64,000 bases of DNA from positions 2,542,001-2,606,000 of the forward strand of contig NZ_CP116034.1 in the NCBI RefSeq assembly GCF_027945075.1. Direction: 5' to 3'. The first letter of the stretch is position 1. Each line of letters opens with the position of its first letter. The notes under the pieces are model-generated. The model was not told the DNA's origin, made no database searches, and worked only from the letters and a program-made list of their open reading frames with translations. This stretch comes from Chryseobacterium sp. CY350 (GTDB taxonomy: Bacteria > Bacteroidota > Bacteroidia > Flavobacteriales > Weeksellaceae). Position numbers and translations under genes: made by a program. Below are positions 28,577-37,112 of this stretch, in pieces.

Positions 28577-29329
28577 ATGTTAAAAAAGTTTTTTACAGCC
28601 ATAGGTGAATATATGATCCTGATCGGTAAATCTCTACAGAAACCCCAGAAAATGAGAGTTTTCTGGAAGTTATTTATGAGAGAAATCAATGATTTGGGCG
28701 TCAACTCTTTTGGATTGGTAACCTTCACATCCATATTCGTGGGTGCTGTTGTTGCCATTCAGATGTTTAATAATTTTGATGCATCATCATTTCCCATACC
28801 AACATCTTTTGTAGGATATGCAACCAAGGCTGTTTTAGTTCTTGAATTTGCGCCGACAATTATCAGTTTAATTCTTGCCGGAAAAGTAGGATCTTATATC
28901 GCATCAACTATCGGTACAATGCGTGTTTCTGAACAGATTGACGCGCTGGATATTATGGGAGTCAACTCGCCCAACTTTTTAATTTTACCTAAAATCATTG
29001 CCTGCCTCATCTTTAATCCGATCTTGATTGCAATCAGCATTGTTTTCGGTATTGGCGGTGGTTATATCGCAGGAATGCTTACCGGAAACTGGACTACAGC
29101 AGATTATATTACCGGGATTCAAATGTATATGCCAAATCTTTTTATTTATTACGCATTTGCTAAAACCATTGTATTTGCATTTGTAATTGCAACGGTTCCT
29201 TCTTACTTCGGATATTTTGTAAAAGGAGGTTCATTAGAAGTAGGTAGAGCAAGTACGCAAGCGGTGGTTTGGACGATGGTTTTCATCATTATTTCCGAAT
29301 TAATCTTAACACAATTAATATTAAGCTGA
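28577..29329 (+). CDS. MlaE-family ABC lipid transporter permease
   Basis: This 250-residue membrane protein has the MlaE domain: TFTSIFVGAVVAIQ near residue 55, a core with LEFAPTIISLILAGKVGS near residue 89 and EQIDALDIMGVNSPNFLILPK near residue 118, and about five helices. It forms the membrane channel of the Mla-type retrograde or anterograde phospholipid transporter. Its stop overlaps the ATG of the ATPase by one base (TGATG), so synthesis is coupled. Confidence 0.93.
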   Translation: MLKKFFTAIGEYMILIGKSLQKPQKMRVFWKLFMREINDLGVNSFGLVTFTSIFVGAVVAIQMFNNFDASSFPIPTSFVGYATKAVLVLEFAPTIISLILAGKVGSYIASTIGTMRVSEQIDALDIMGVNSPNFLILPKIIACLIFNPILIAISIVFGIGGGYIAGMLTGNWTTADYITGIQMYMPNLFIYYAFAKTIVFAFVIATVPSYFGYFVKGGSLEVGRASTQAVVWTMVFIIISELILTQLILS

Positions 29330-30144
29330 TGATTGAGGTAAAAAATCTTAAAAAGAGTTTTGGTGATGTTGAAGTGCTCAAAGGAATTTCAACGAATTTT
29401 GAAAAAGGCAAAACAAACCTGATTATCGGACAAAGTGGATCCGGAAAAACCGTATTCCTGAAAAGTCTTTTAAACGTTTATCAGCCATCCTCAGGAGAAA
29501 TATTATTTGATGGAAGAGACATCAATGTAATGAACAGAGAAGAAAAGCAACAACTCCGTTCAGAAATCGGAACTCTCTTTCAGGGAAGTGCACTTTTTGA
29601 TTCTTTGACGGTGGAAGAAAACATCATGTTTCCTCTGGATATGTTTACAAATCTAACTTTTCGAGAAAAGAAAAGAAGAGTTTTTGAAGTGATCGGGCGT
29701 GTACATTTAGATAAAGCAAACCGAAAATTCCCTTCGGAAATCTCTGGTGGAATGCAGAAACGTGTTGCCATTGCAAGAGCTATCGTAAATCATCCTAAAT
29801 ACTTATTCTGTGACGAACCCAATTCGGGATTAGATCCTTATACATCAAATGTAATTGATGATTTATTGTTAGAAATTACAAAAGAATATAATACAACAAC
29901 CATTATTAACACTCACGATATGAACTCAGTAATGACAATCGGTGAGAAAATTGTTTATCTACGATTGGGTATTAAAGAGTGGGAAGGTAATAAAGATATT
30001 CTAATTACCGCAGGTAATAAAAATCTGATTGACTTTGTTTATTCATCAGAATTATTTAAAGAATTGCGAGAATATTTACTCGAAAATAACAAAAACGTAG
30101 AAAATACAATCACTAAAATAGAAGACAATGAAAAAGATAGCTAG
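29329..30144 (+). CDS. MlaF-family ABC lipid transporter ATPase
   Basis: This 271-residue ATPase energises the MlaE permease. Walker A is GQSGSGKT at residues 34-41, the signature is SGGMQKRVA near residue 141 and the Walker B region is YLFCDEPNSGLDP near residue 161, which shows the Mla-type CDEP/SGLDP form. The start is the ATG at 29329 that overlaps the permease stop; the longer frame from 29269 reads through coding sequence of the permease. The 3' end overlaps the next gene by 17 nt. Confidence 0.93.
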   Translation: MIEVKNLKKSFGDVEVLKGISTNFEKGKTNLIIGQSGSGKTVFLKSLLNVYQPSSGEILFDGRDINVMNREEKQQLRSEIGTLFQGSALFDSLTVEENIMFPLDMFTNLTFREKKRRVFEVIGRVHLDKANRKFPSEISGGMQKRVAIARAIVNHPKYLFCDEPNSGLDPYTSNVIDDLLLEITKEYNTTTIINTHDMNSVMTIGEKIVYLRLGIKEWEGNKDILITAGNKNLIDFVYSSELFKELREYLLENNKNVENTITKIEDNEKDS

Positions 30145-30766
30145 TATCGCATTATTAAGTTTTTCAGTAATTGCATCTGCTCAGATTTCACTTGCAGCAA
30201 AAGCGAATGTACTGATACCGACAAGCTCTGCATCTTGGAAAAACCTTAAAACCGCCGCTACAAATGCCGTAGAGCAAAAAGGAAAAAACATTACCGGTTT
30301 CAACATTGGTTTATCAATGAAGATAGATTTGCCGACTGCTTTGTATTTAATGCCGGAGGTTTATTACAGCAATTTCAGTAATGAAGTTACTGTCGCGAAT
30401 GAAATTAGTGCTGAAGCAACAACTATTAAAGCTAAAAGCAGTAGAATTGACGTTCCTGTTCTAGTTGGAGTTAATGTTTTGGGAGATCTTCTTAGCGCGT
30501 ATGCCGGACCTGTAGGAAGTTTTAATCTGGCAAAAGGTGATAACTTTGGTAGCTTTGTTCAGAAAGTTGATGCTAAAGAATTTACAGTAGGATATCAGTT
30601 AGGTTTCCAGAGTGAGATTAAAAAACTGATCATCTCTGCAAAATATGAAGGTGCTTTTTCTAAAGATCAGAGAAAATTCATCAACAGTGTTGCAGGCTCT
30701 AATCAGGAGATTGATTATGACAACAGATCAAGCCTTTTTATGCTTGGTTTAGGATATAAATTCTAA
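30128..30766 (+). CDS. Outer-membrane beta-barrel protein linked to the Mla operon
   Basis: This 212-residue protein has a signal peptide (ALLSFSVIASAQ, cleavage near residue 18) and a beta-barrel domain of the PorT/OMP_b-brl_2 type, with alternating strands and a terminal LFMLGLGYKF ending in Phe as outer-membrane barrels do. The ATG lies inside the MlaF gene, 17 nt before its stop, which means transcriptional and likely translational coupling. Its place suggests it is the outer-membrane end of the lipid transport system, but it lacks the MlaA family features. Confidence 0.8.
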   Translation: MKKIASIALLSFSVIASAQISLAAKANVLIPTSSASWKNLKTAATNAVEQKGKNITGFNIGLSMKIDLPTALYLMPEVYYSNFSNEVTVANEISAEATTIKAKSSRIDVPVLVGVNVLGDLLSAYAGPVGSFNLAKGDNFGSFVQKVDAKEFTVGYQLGFQSEIKKLIISAKYEGAFSKDQRKFINSVAGSNQEIDYDNRSSLFMLGLGYKF

Positions 30767-30787
30767 TTTATTTTATTCTTAATATAA

Positions 30788-30818
30788 AAAAATCCTCAAA
30801 TTAAATTTGAGGATTTTT
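30788..30818. terminator. Bidirectional terminator between convergent genes
   Basis: A perfect inverted repeat with 15-bp arms (30788-30802 and 30804-30818) contains TCCTCAAATT and its complement, flanked by A and T runs. The stop codon of the minus-strand gene ends in its centre. Confidence 0.88.
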
Positions 30819-31112
30819 ATTTTGATATTCTATTTCAGCTTCCCGCTGTGCGATTATAGCAGCCTGTTTTTCAAGCTCTTCTTTATCTTTTTGCAGTTGT
30901 CTGAATTCCTTTCTTTGTTGCTCTGCTTTGATCGCAGAACCTTTGCTCACATAGCCTATCAGTCCGCCAATGATGAGACCAATTCCTATACCTGCCATTA
31001 CTCCCATTACATGGGAAATTGTTATCTTTTCTACAGTGAAATCTGTAGTAAGATAAAAAAGCAAAGCTGAAACAGCCAAAAGTATAAGTCCTGTAATTGA
31101 AATACCTTTCAT
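30801..31112 (-). CDS. Small membrane protein with coiled-coil tail
   Basis: This 103-residue protein has two hydrophobic segments (about residues 7-24 and 36-58, with a glycine-rich IGIGLIIGGLIGYV) and a charged helical tail (RKEFRQLQKDKEELEKQ) likely to form a coiled coil. No family could be recognised with certainty. It is transcribed on its own, 45 nt downstream of the M48 peptidase gene, and its end lies within the terminator hairpin. Confidence 0.72.
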   Translation of the reverse strand: MKGISITGLILLAVSALLFYLTTDFTVEKITISHVMGVMAGIGIGLIIGGLIGYVSKGSAIKAEQQRKEFRQLQKDKEELEKQAAIIAQREAEIEYQNKNPQI

Positions 31113-31157
31113 GAGATTGTGTTTTTATGTAATGAATTTTAGCTTTAAAAAATTAGC

Positions 31158-31961
31158 TTAAACTTTTCCTCCAGCTGCTCTGTAGTATTCCAGTGCTTTA
31201 GGAAGATTTTTATTTATGTCTCCAACTCTCGATCCCGGACTTGGGTGAGTAGATAAAAATTCTGGCTGCCTTGCTCCTGAAGATGAAGCCTCCATTCTGT
31301 TCCAGAACGGAATCGCCTGTCTAGGATCATAGCCCGCCATCGACATCAAATACAATCCCATCTGGTCAGCTTCCAATTCTTGATTTCTACCATATTTTAA
31401 CAAAACAACCTGCGAACCAATAGGATAAACACTTTGGAAGATCGCTGCTGTTCTTTCATTTTTAATTGCTAAACCTGAGGCTGTTCCTAATCCCTGAGCA
31501 ATCATTGACTGCGAAATTCTTTCGTTACCGTGACCTGCCAAAGCGTGAGAAACTTCATGTCCCATTACTACTGCTAATCCTGTATCATCTTTTGTAATTG
31601 GAAGAATACCAGAATAAACAGCAACTTTTCCACCTGGCATACACCACGCATTTATTTGTTTATCCTGCAAAAGATTAAATTCCCACTTATAATTTGCGAG
31701 ATCTGCACCACGTCCTATACTCGCGTAATATTTCTCGGCAGCATTTTTTATTCTGTTACCTACATTTTTTACGCTTTGAGCCTGAGATCCCGTTACTACT
31801 TTAGATTCTGTCAATGTTTGCTTATATTGTTGCAAAGCCATTGCCTCAATTTCAGAATTGTTTGCAATCTGTAAGGAAGATCTTCCTGTAATTGGGTTGG
31901 TCGTACAAGCTGCAAGAGACAAAACTGTAGCTCCTATTCCTAATAGATGTGTTATTTTCAT
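31158..31961 (-). CDS. M48-family metallopeptidase, lipoprotein
   Basis: This 267-residue periplasmic zinc peptidase has a lipoprotein signal (LSLAAC, Cys19), followed by TNPITGRSSLQI, which is a typical opening of LoiP/YcaL-like M48 peptidases. The zinc site is HEVSHALAGHG (HExxH near residue 134) with the third ligand in QELEADQMGLYLM near residue 193. The C-terminal FLSTHPSPGSRVGDI is also characteristic. Likely role is quality control of envelope proteins. Confidence 0.93.
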   Translation of the reverse strand: MKITHLLGIGATVLSLAACTTNPITGRSSLQIANNSEIEAMALQQYKQTLTESKVVTGSQAQSVKNVGNRIKNAAEKYYASIGRGADLANYKWEFNLLQDKQINAWCMPGGKVAVYSGILPITKDDTGLAVVMGHEVSHALAGHGNERISQSMIAQGLGTASGLAIKNERTAAIFQSVYPIGSQVVLLKYGRNQELEADQMGLYLMSMAGYDPRQAIPFWNRMEASSSGARQPEFLSTHPSPGSRVGDINKNLPKALEYYRAAGGKV

Positions 31962-32064
31962 TGTATTGCGTATATAACTTGAACCTTACAATATCTATTC
32001 CAAAATAATGAGCCCTTAAGATTTGCATAGATTTTGCTATTTAAATTTACTAATTTTAATGATT

Positions 32065-32610
32065 ATGAAAAAGTTTATCAATATAATATCTGTGTTTGGT
32101 GTACTCATGTTTTTTCAAAGTTGCACAGCACAAAATACTTCAGATGCTACGGTTGTAAATTCTTTAGTGAGCTCAGAAGAATTCACATTTCATGCAGAGA
32201 GAGCCAATCCTATGAATTATGATGTCATCAATGTATTAAATGGAATTCCAAATAATCCTTCCACGAGAATTCTACAATTGGATGCGGGAACTTATACAAT
32301 AGAGCTTAAAAAAGATAAAATGGAAGTGGTGCTTCCGTACTTCGGAAGAGCATTTAATGCCTCTTATGGAAAAGATAACGGTTACCGATGTACATCTAAA
32401 GATTACACGATTTCGAAGTCTCAAACTAAAAAAGGAAACTGGGTTTTTAAAATCAAACCAAATGATGTAAATAATGTATCGGACATTAATATTGAAGTTT
32501 ACAAAAACGGAAAAGCATTTACCTCAGTAAGAAGTAACGACAGACAGCCAATTACTTATGATGGATATATTTCTAAAAATGAAGAAATTAAGGTAAAAAA
32601 AATGGAATAA
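32065..32610 (+). CDS. DUF4251 protein, predicted lipoprotein
   Basis: This 181-residue protein has a signal peptide with lipobox FFQSC (Cys18) and a DUF4251-type domain: FHAERANPMNYD near residue 39 and VVLPYFGRAFNAS near residue 91, which matches the conserved LPYFGRAY-like motif. Function is unknown. I start at the ATG at 32065 because it gives a compact signal peptide (MKKFINIIS); ATG at 32059 adds two residues. It is convergent with meaB and their stops are adjacent. Confidence 0.8.
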   Translation: MKKFINIISVFGVLMFFQSCTAQNTSDATVVNSLVSSEEFTFHAERANPMNYDVINVLNGIPNNPSTRILQLDAGTYTIELKKDKMEVVLPYFGRAFNASYGKDNGYRCTSKDYTISKSQTKKGNWVFKIKPNDVNNVSDINIEVYKNGKAFTSVRSNDRQPITYDGYISKNEEIKVKKME

Positions 32611-33594
32611 TTAGTCTTTATTTAAAAATTTCTCAACAAATAATTTTGCTTCGGTGCTCGGATTAGAAACCAACGCTGAAGCATTTTTTTTATGCTGATT
32701 ATAAGCTTCTTCCAAAGATTCATCTCTCTTCATCATATTCAAAATATACTCTTGAACCCAATATTCAAAGCGTTTTTCAGATTGCTGTTTTCTTATGATA
32801 TCAAAACGTTCTGTTTTCTTTTTTAAAGAAATAAATTCATCAATTTTGTTATAAATCTCATCTAAACCTTCATTATTTAGTGCAGAACCAAGTAAAACAG
32901 GAACTTTCCAATCTTTTTCTTTTGCAGGAATAAAATCCAGTGCACGTTTGAGTTCAAGCCTTGTATTTTTTGCTTTCTGAAGATTATCCTTATCTACCTT
33001 ATTGATGAAAACCACATCTACCATTTCCATGATTCCTCTTTTGATGCCTTGCAGCTCGTCTCCGCCACCAATTATTTTTAAGAACAAAAAAACATCTGTA
33101 ATATCTGAAACCAAAACTTCAGATTGCCCAACTCCCACGGTTTCAATTAAAATATAGTCATATCCTGCGGCCTCACAGATCAGCATAGTTTCAAAAGTAG
33201 TATTTGCAACACCTCCCAAAAATCCCGAACTCGGTGAAGGCCGGATGAAAGCATTTTCTTCTCTCGCCAATTCTTCCATTCGGGTTTTATCCCCCAAAAT
33301 ACTTCCTTTATTAATCGCTGAACTGGGATCAATGGCTAAAACAGCCACTTTTTTATCATTTGCAATGGCTAATCTTCCGAAATTCTCAATAAAAGTAGAT
33401 TTTCCGGCTCCGGGAACTCCGGTAATTCCCACACGAATAGAATTTCCCGTCAAGGGCATTATTTCTTTTAGTAAATCTTCCGCCTGCAATCTGTGTTCAG
33501 ATTTTTTGCTTTCAATTAAAGTAATAGCTTTTGCAATCAGTCGCTTATCGCCCGATTGGATGCCATCTTTCAACTGTTGTATAGAAAATTTCAA
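32611..33594 (-). CDS. meaB: Methylmalonyl-CoA mutase-associated GTPase MeaB
   Basis: This 327-residue G3E-family GTPase protects and reactivates B12-dependent methylmalonyl-CoA mutase, which is encoded about 4.5 kb upstream on the same strand. The P-loop is GVPGAGKS at residues 59-66, with VLAIDPSSAINKGSILGDKTRM near residue 84 and NKVDK near residue 196. The start codon is TTG at 33594: upstream codons reach an in-frame stop without any ATG, and the first internal Met is well inside the conserved part. Confidence 0.94.
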   Translation of the reverse strand: MKFSIQQLKDGIQSGDKRLIAKAITLIESKKSEHRLQAEDLLKEIMPLTGNSIRVGITGVPGAGKSTFIENFGRLAIANDKKVAVLAIDPSSAINKGSILGDKTRMEELAREENAFIRPSPSSGFLGGVANTTFETMLICEAAGYDYILIETVGVGQSEVLVSDITDVFLFLKIIGGGDELQGIKRGIMEMVDVVFINKVDKDNLQKAKNTRLELKRALDFIPAKEKDWKVPVLLGSALNNEGLDEIYNKIDEFISLKKKTERFDIIRKQQSEKRFEYWVQEYILNMMKRDESLEEAYNQHKKNASALVSNPSTEAKLFVEKFLNKD

Positions 33595-33772
33595 TTTATT
33601 TTTCTGGTTTTACACAATTTTGAACATTGCTATTTCAGTAAATCAAAAATATAAAAATAACCCGCAAAATCAGAAGAAATTAGATTATTAATTTTAATGC
33701 TTCTAAATTGAATACGTTTAGATGATGCTAATTGGGAATTGTCTATTTTTGTTGGTACTCAAATAAAACCAT

Positions 33773-34066
33773 ATGAAAAAATTGATTGCTGCTGCATCTT
33801 TCACCGCTATTTTACTAGCTTCATGTACTCCTAAAGCTTCAACGCCAGTTGCGCCGGCAGGACCTTCAACTTCTACTGCCGAGCAATTGGCTCAGGGAAA
33901 AACAATTTTTGAAAATTCTTGTAAAAGATGTCACGGTCTTCCGGACCCTACAGAATTTACATCTGTGCAGTGGGTCGGAATTATGAATTCTATGGCTCCA
34001 AAGGCAAAGCTGACAGACGAACAGCATCAGTGGGTTTATAATTATGTAGTTTCTGTGAAAAAATAA
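33773..34066 (+). CDS. Monohaem cytochrome c lipoprotein
   Basis: This 97-residue protein has a lipobox (LLASC, Cys18), a Pro/Thr/Ser linker and one haem c site, C50-K-R-C53-H54. NSMAPKAKLTDEQ near residue 80 offers Met as the sixth ligand. It would shuttle electrons at the outer face of a membrane. It is alone on the plus strand between meaB and the TPR gene, both of which run on the minus strand. Confidence 0.85.
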   Translation: MKKLIAAASFTAILLASCTPKASTPVAPAGPSTSTAEQLAQGKTIFENSCKRCHGLPDPTEFTSVQWVGIMNSMAPKAKLTDEQHQWVYNYVVSVKK

Positions 34067-34180
34067 TTTTATTGGAATTAAAGAAATTAAGGTTCATGCG
34101 AAATTTTTTTATTGAACACAATTCATAAATGTGTTTCTCAGTAAAATTGGTAGAATCACATCGATTTTTTTTAACTTTAT

Positions 34181-34208
34181 AAAAAAAGGAGACTTATTTA
34201 GTCTCCTT
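34181..34208 (-). terminator. Terminator overlapping the end of the TPR gene
   Basis: On the minus strand AAGGAGACT (34200-34208) pairs with AGTCTCCTT (34186-34194) around a 5-nt loop, followed by TTTTTTT. The last codons of the TPR gene form the first arm, and its stop codon sits in the loop. Confidence 0.82.
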
Positions 34209-34703
34209 CTTACTTTTACATTTCTTAGGCATCTTAGATTTTATAAATTTCTTCCGACTTTTCATGCAATCAAGACTTTGAGAATTGAAACAATATTTTT
34301 CTGCTTCTTTCAAAAACTTTAGCGCATTTGGAAAACTTCCTCTTATCTCGGAAAGCAACGATCTGTAATACCATAAAACAGCCTTATCAATTCCTTTTAT
34401 TTTTAAAGAATAATTGATCAGCTTTTCCGCTTCCTGCAAATCTTCGTTATCCAAAAGACATTTTATGTAGTATTTTGGCGTATTCAGATTCGTTACATCA
34501 CATTGCATCGCTTCCTCGAAATAGAGTTTTGCTTTTTCATAATCAATGAGCATTTCGCTGTAGATTCTTCCCATCAGACAAAGCGAATCTGCATCTTCAG
34601 GATCGTAGGAAAGCGCATAATTCAACGCTTCCAGACAATCCGGCAAGCTGTATGGATAATTATCCAGCGCTTCAAAATAATATTTACTTTTAGTTAAGGT
34701 CAT
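34194..34703 (-). CDS. TPR-repeat protein coupled to prfH
   Basis: This 169-residue protein consists of tetratricopeptide-like helices, for example ALSYDPEDADSLCLMGRIYSEMLIDY near residue 29 (split here only to show the A-x-L/GRIY pattern), and a Lys-rich tail (KSKMPKKCKSKKETK). TPRs mediate protein contacts. Its start overlaps the end of prfH by 14 nt, so it is the third gene of the rtcB-prfH unit. A role in ribosome repair is suggested only by this linkage. Confidence 0.75.
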   Translation of the reverse strand: MTLTKSKYYFEALDNYPYSLPDCLEALNYALSYDPEDADSLCLMGRIYSEMLIDYEKAKLYFEEAMQCDVTNLNTPKYYIKCLLDNEDLQEAEKLINYSLKIKGIDKAVLWYYRSLLSEIRGSFPNALKFLKEAEKYCFNSQSLDCMKSRKKFIKSKMPKKCKSKKETK

Positions 34704-35388
34704 TTCTGTAATTTTTTAATTCATTTTTCAGTTGATATCTTTCTTTTTTGAAAGATTTTTCCTGATGATTCTTTTTAAAATCGGTTCCCGAAAAAGTACG
34801 AATCGGATTTCCTCGCTGAACATTCAAATGATTGTTCCACGTTTCCTGCATTTGTTTTTCCAGTTGCTGAATATGAAATTCCATCACTTTTTCTTTTAGT
34901 CGAATAGTGGAAAGTTTCTTATTCTCCAGTTGCGAACGGGAATCCTGCACGAAAACAATTTGTCCGGTTTTTGGATAGGTTGCACGAACAGCAGTTTCCA
35001 CTTTATTCACGTTTTGCCCGCCACTTCCCTGACTTCTCGTCGTCTGAAACTGAATTTCTTTTTCATTAAATTCAATTTTCTCCAACCCTTCCAGTTCAAA
35101 AATCCCAATAAACCAATTGCTTCGTTTATGAAATTTCCGAAACGAACTTTTACCGATCCAAAGAATGCTTCCAAGCCAGGTTTTCAGAAATTCATTGACT
35201 TCTTTTCCTTTTAAAAGTAAGGTTGCAGATTTCAAAGTAAGGTTCTCATCGCCATTTTCACGGTGGATGATTTCGTAATCGATTTTGTTTTGTTTTGCTT
35301 CCTCAAGAAAGACCTTCAGAACTTTGGCAACTACCCATTGGCATTCTAAAGGTCCTCTTCCCGAGGTGATTTGTATTATTTTGTCCAT
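34690..35388 (-). CDS. prfH: Peptide chain release factor H
   Basis: This 232-residue protein is a release-factor-like GGQ protein. The catalytic loop is [17 protein letters not shown] near residue 119, followed by a basic, Gln-rich tail (FKKNHQEKSFKKERYQLK). It lacks the stop-codon recognition domain of RF1/RF2 and is much shorter than them, as expected for PrfH. Published work on this family couples PrfH (rescue of ribosomes stalled by decoding-centre rRNA damage) with RtcB repair, and rtcB lies directly upstream here. Confidence 0.93.
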   Translation of the reverse strand: MDKIIQITSGRGPLECQWVVAKVLKVFLEEAKQNKIDYEIIHRENGDENLTLKSATLLLKGKEVNEFLKTWLGSILWIGKSSFRKFHKRSNWFIGIFELEGLEKIEFNEKEIQFQTTRSQGSGGQNVNKVETAVRATYPKTGQIVFVQDSRSQLENKKLSTIRLKEKVMEFHIQQLEKQMQETWNNHLNVQRGNPIRTFSGTDFKKNHQEKSFKKERYQLKNELKNYRNDLN

Positions 35389-35396
35389 TGTTTTTT

Positions 35397-35500
35397 AGGA
35401 GCTTACTCCCGCTTTCCGCTGTATCTTTTTTTGCCATCGCTTTTTTCAAGCCAACGCAAAAAAAGGATGCCGCTGCAATCGGGGCTATGGTTTTTCTCCT
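35397..35500. repeat. Structured inverted repeat element, copy 1 (rtcB-prfH gap)
   Basis: The element begins AGGAGC and ends CTCCT, so its ends pair. Inside, a poly-T block and poly-A block (ATCCTTTTTTTGC and GCAAAAAAAGAT as read on the minus strand) form a second stem. It occupies most of the 212-nt gap between rtcB and prfH. A shorter copy in the opposite orientation is at 37113-37196 on the other side of rtcB. Confidence 0.75.
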
Positions 35501-35600
35501 TTTTATTATTATTTGTTATAAATTATTTAATGATTTTCGAAAGAATTAAAATGCAAGTATTTTACATCAAACACCAACATCCCGCATCTAACATAAATCA

Positions 35601-36992
35601 CTATTTGTCCATCCTAACAATTCGAGGTTGAAAAGTTCCGAGAATATCCACCAATTCACTTTGCGCGTTCATCACTTCGTTGATGTCTTTGTACGCCATC
35701 GGTGCTTCTTCCGCATTTCCGCCCATCAGGGTGACATTTTTGAGTTTTAATTCTTTCTTAATGTCATTCTGAGTAAAACGGTTTCTGCATTCTCCTCTCG
35801 AAAAAGCTCTTCCCGCGCCGTGTGAAGCCGAGTTCAGCGAATCCGGATTTCCTTTTCCACGGACGATAAAACCTTTTGCCGTCATTGAACCGGGAATCAT
35901 TCCCAACTCATTTTCGTTGGCCGGAGTGGCACCTTTCCTGTGAACTACCACTTCTTTTCCGTTGTGGATTTCTTTCCACGCAAAGTTGTGATGGTTTTCG
36001 ATTTTGGCTTTCACTCTTCCGCCGACAGCTTTCACCAGTCTTCTGTGAATGTCGTCGTGACAAGCTGAAGCATAATCTCCTGCGAGATTCATAGCTGTCC
36101 AGTATTCTAATCCTAGATGCGTGTTCAAATCCAGCCAAGCGAAGTTTTGTGCTTCTTTTGGTAACGGACATTGTTCTGTCGCCACTCTCGAATAATACTG
36201 AGCGATTTCTGCTCCCAATCCACGTGAACCGCTGTGCGAAAGGATTCCGAGATATTTTCCTTTTGGAAGATTGATTTGTTCATCTTCTTCCGTAATTTCC
36301 ACTTCTCCGAATTCCACAAAGTGATTTCCACCGCCGGAACTTCCCATTTGTTTGATGGCCTTTCCTTTCAATCTTTTCAAAATCGGAATTAAATCGAACG
36401 TATCTCTGTCGAAAATTTCGTGGTCGACGTGAGATTTGTGCGTTTCGTACATTCCGAATTTGGTGTGGTCAGCAAGCGCTTTTTCATATTTGTCTCTTGC
36501 GCCGTCCAGATATGAAATTGGTGTATCCAAAATACTGAGCGACATTCTGCAACCGATATCCATCCCGACTCCGTAAGGAATTACTGCGTTTTCTACGGCG
36601 AGAACTCCACCGATCGGAAGTCCGTAACCGCTGTGTGCATCGGGCATTAAAGCGCCTTGCGTTGCAATTGGCAATTTCAATGCGGTGTACAATTGGTTTT
36701 TTGCTTGATCTGAAATGTTGTTTCCGAAAATCTGAAAAGAAGCCCGGTTGGTGTTGAGCATTCTTTTCTCTGTTTTCTTTGATGAAATCAAAGCTTCTGC
36801 GATTTGTCCGAAGGTTAAATCTTTCTCGAAGTTCTCCGGATTTTGCTGGATTTCCTTGAGAAGAGATTTTACATAATGAATGTTTTTGGTTGCAAAATTT
36901 CTTTTCATTACTTCCAATGCAATGTTGACGCTCTGGTTGTTTGGATAGCCTAATTTTAATATATCTTTTCCTTTTAGTTTTAAATTTCCCAT
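35601..36992 (-). CDS. rtcB: RNA-splicing ligase RtcB
   Basis: This 463-residue enzyme seals RNA 2',3'-cyclic phosphate or 3'-phosphate ends to 5'-OH ends, using GTP and manganese. Visible motifs are PIGGVLAVENAVIPYGVGMDIGCR near residue 130 (metal-binding Asp/Cys; split as GVGMDIGCR), SSGGGNHFVEF near residue 210 and HRKGATPANENELGMIPG near residue 355, which holds the His that becomes guanylylated. The ATG at 36992 gives MGNLKLKGKDILKLG, a better start than the longer frame to 37040. The linked prfH supports the rRNA-repair type of RtcB. Confidence 0.95.
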   Translation of the reverse strand: MGNLKLKGKDILKLGYPNNQSVNIALEVMKRNFATKNIHYVKSLLKEIQQNPENFEKDLTFGQIAEALISSKKTEKRMLNTNRASFQIFGNNISDQAKNQLYTALKLPIATQGALMPDAHSGYGLPIGGVLAVENAVIPYGVGMDIGCRMSLSILDTPISYLDGARDKYEKALADHTKFGMYETHKSHVDHEIFDRDTFDLIPILKRLKGKAIKQMGSSGGGNHFVEFGEVEITEEDEQINLPKGKYLGILSHSGSRGLGAEIAQYYSRVATEQCPLPKEAQNFAWLDLNTHLGLEYWTAMNLAGDYASACHDDIHRRLVKAVGGRVKAKIENHHNFAWKEIHNGKEVVVHRKGATPANENELGMIPGSMTAKGFIVRGKGNPDSLNSASHGAGRAFSRGECRNRFTQNDIKKELKLKNVTLMGGNAEEAPMAYKDINEVMNAQSELVDILGTFQPRIVRMDK

Positions 36993-36997
36993 CTTTT

Positions 36998-37030
36998 TAG
37001 ATTTTAGATAATAGATGTGAGATGTTAGAC
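36998..37030. repeat. Dispersed TTAGATGT-type repeat, copy 1
   Basis: A 33-bp AT-rich stretch just upstream of rtcB reads TAGATTTTAGATAATAG in its first half. It matches 28 of 33 positions of 47613-47645 in the same orientation. Confidence 0.6.
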
Positions 37031-37050
37031 ATTCTCGCACCGAATATTTG

Positions 37051-37074
37051 AACCAACTAAATTTTTAGTTGGTT
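37051..37074. promoter_or_regulatory. Perfect 11-bp inverted repeat upstream of rtcB
   Basis: AACCAACTAAA and its complement enclose TT, 59 nt upstream of the rtcB ATG. ACCAAC/GTTGGT half-sites resemble operators of TetR-like regulators, or it may form a leader hairpin. No regulator gene is near. Confidence 0.5.
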
Positions 37075-37112
37075 ATTTGTTGTCAAGATATTTTTATGAC
37101 AATAGTTGATTT

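Noticed and set aside
35400..35600. Insertion sequence between rtcB and prfH
   Set aside because: No transposase frame; only the structured repeat is present.
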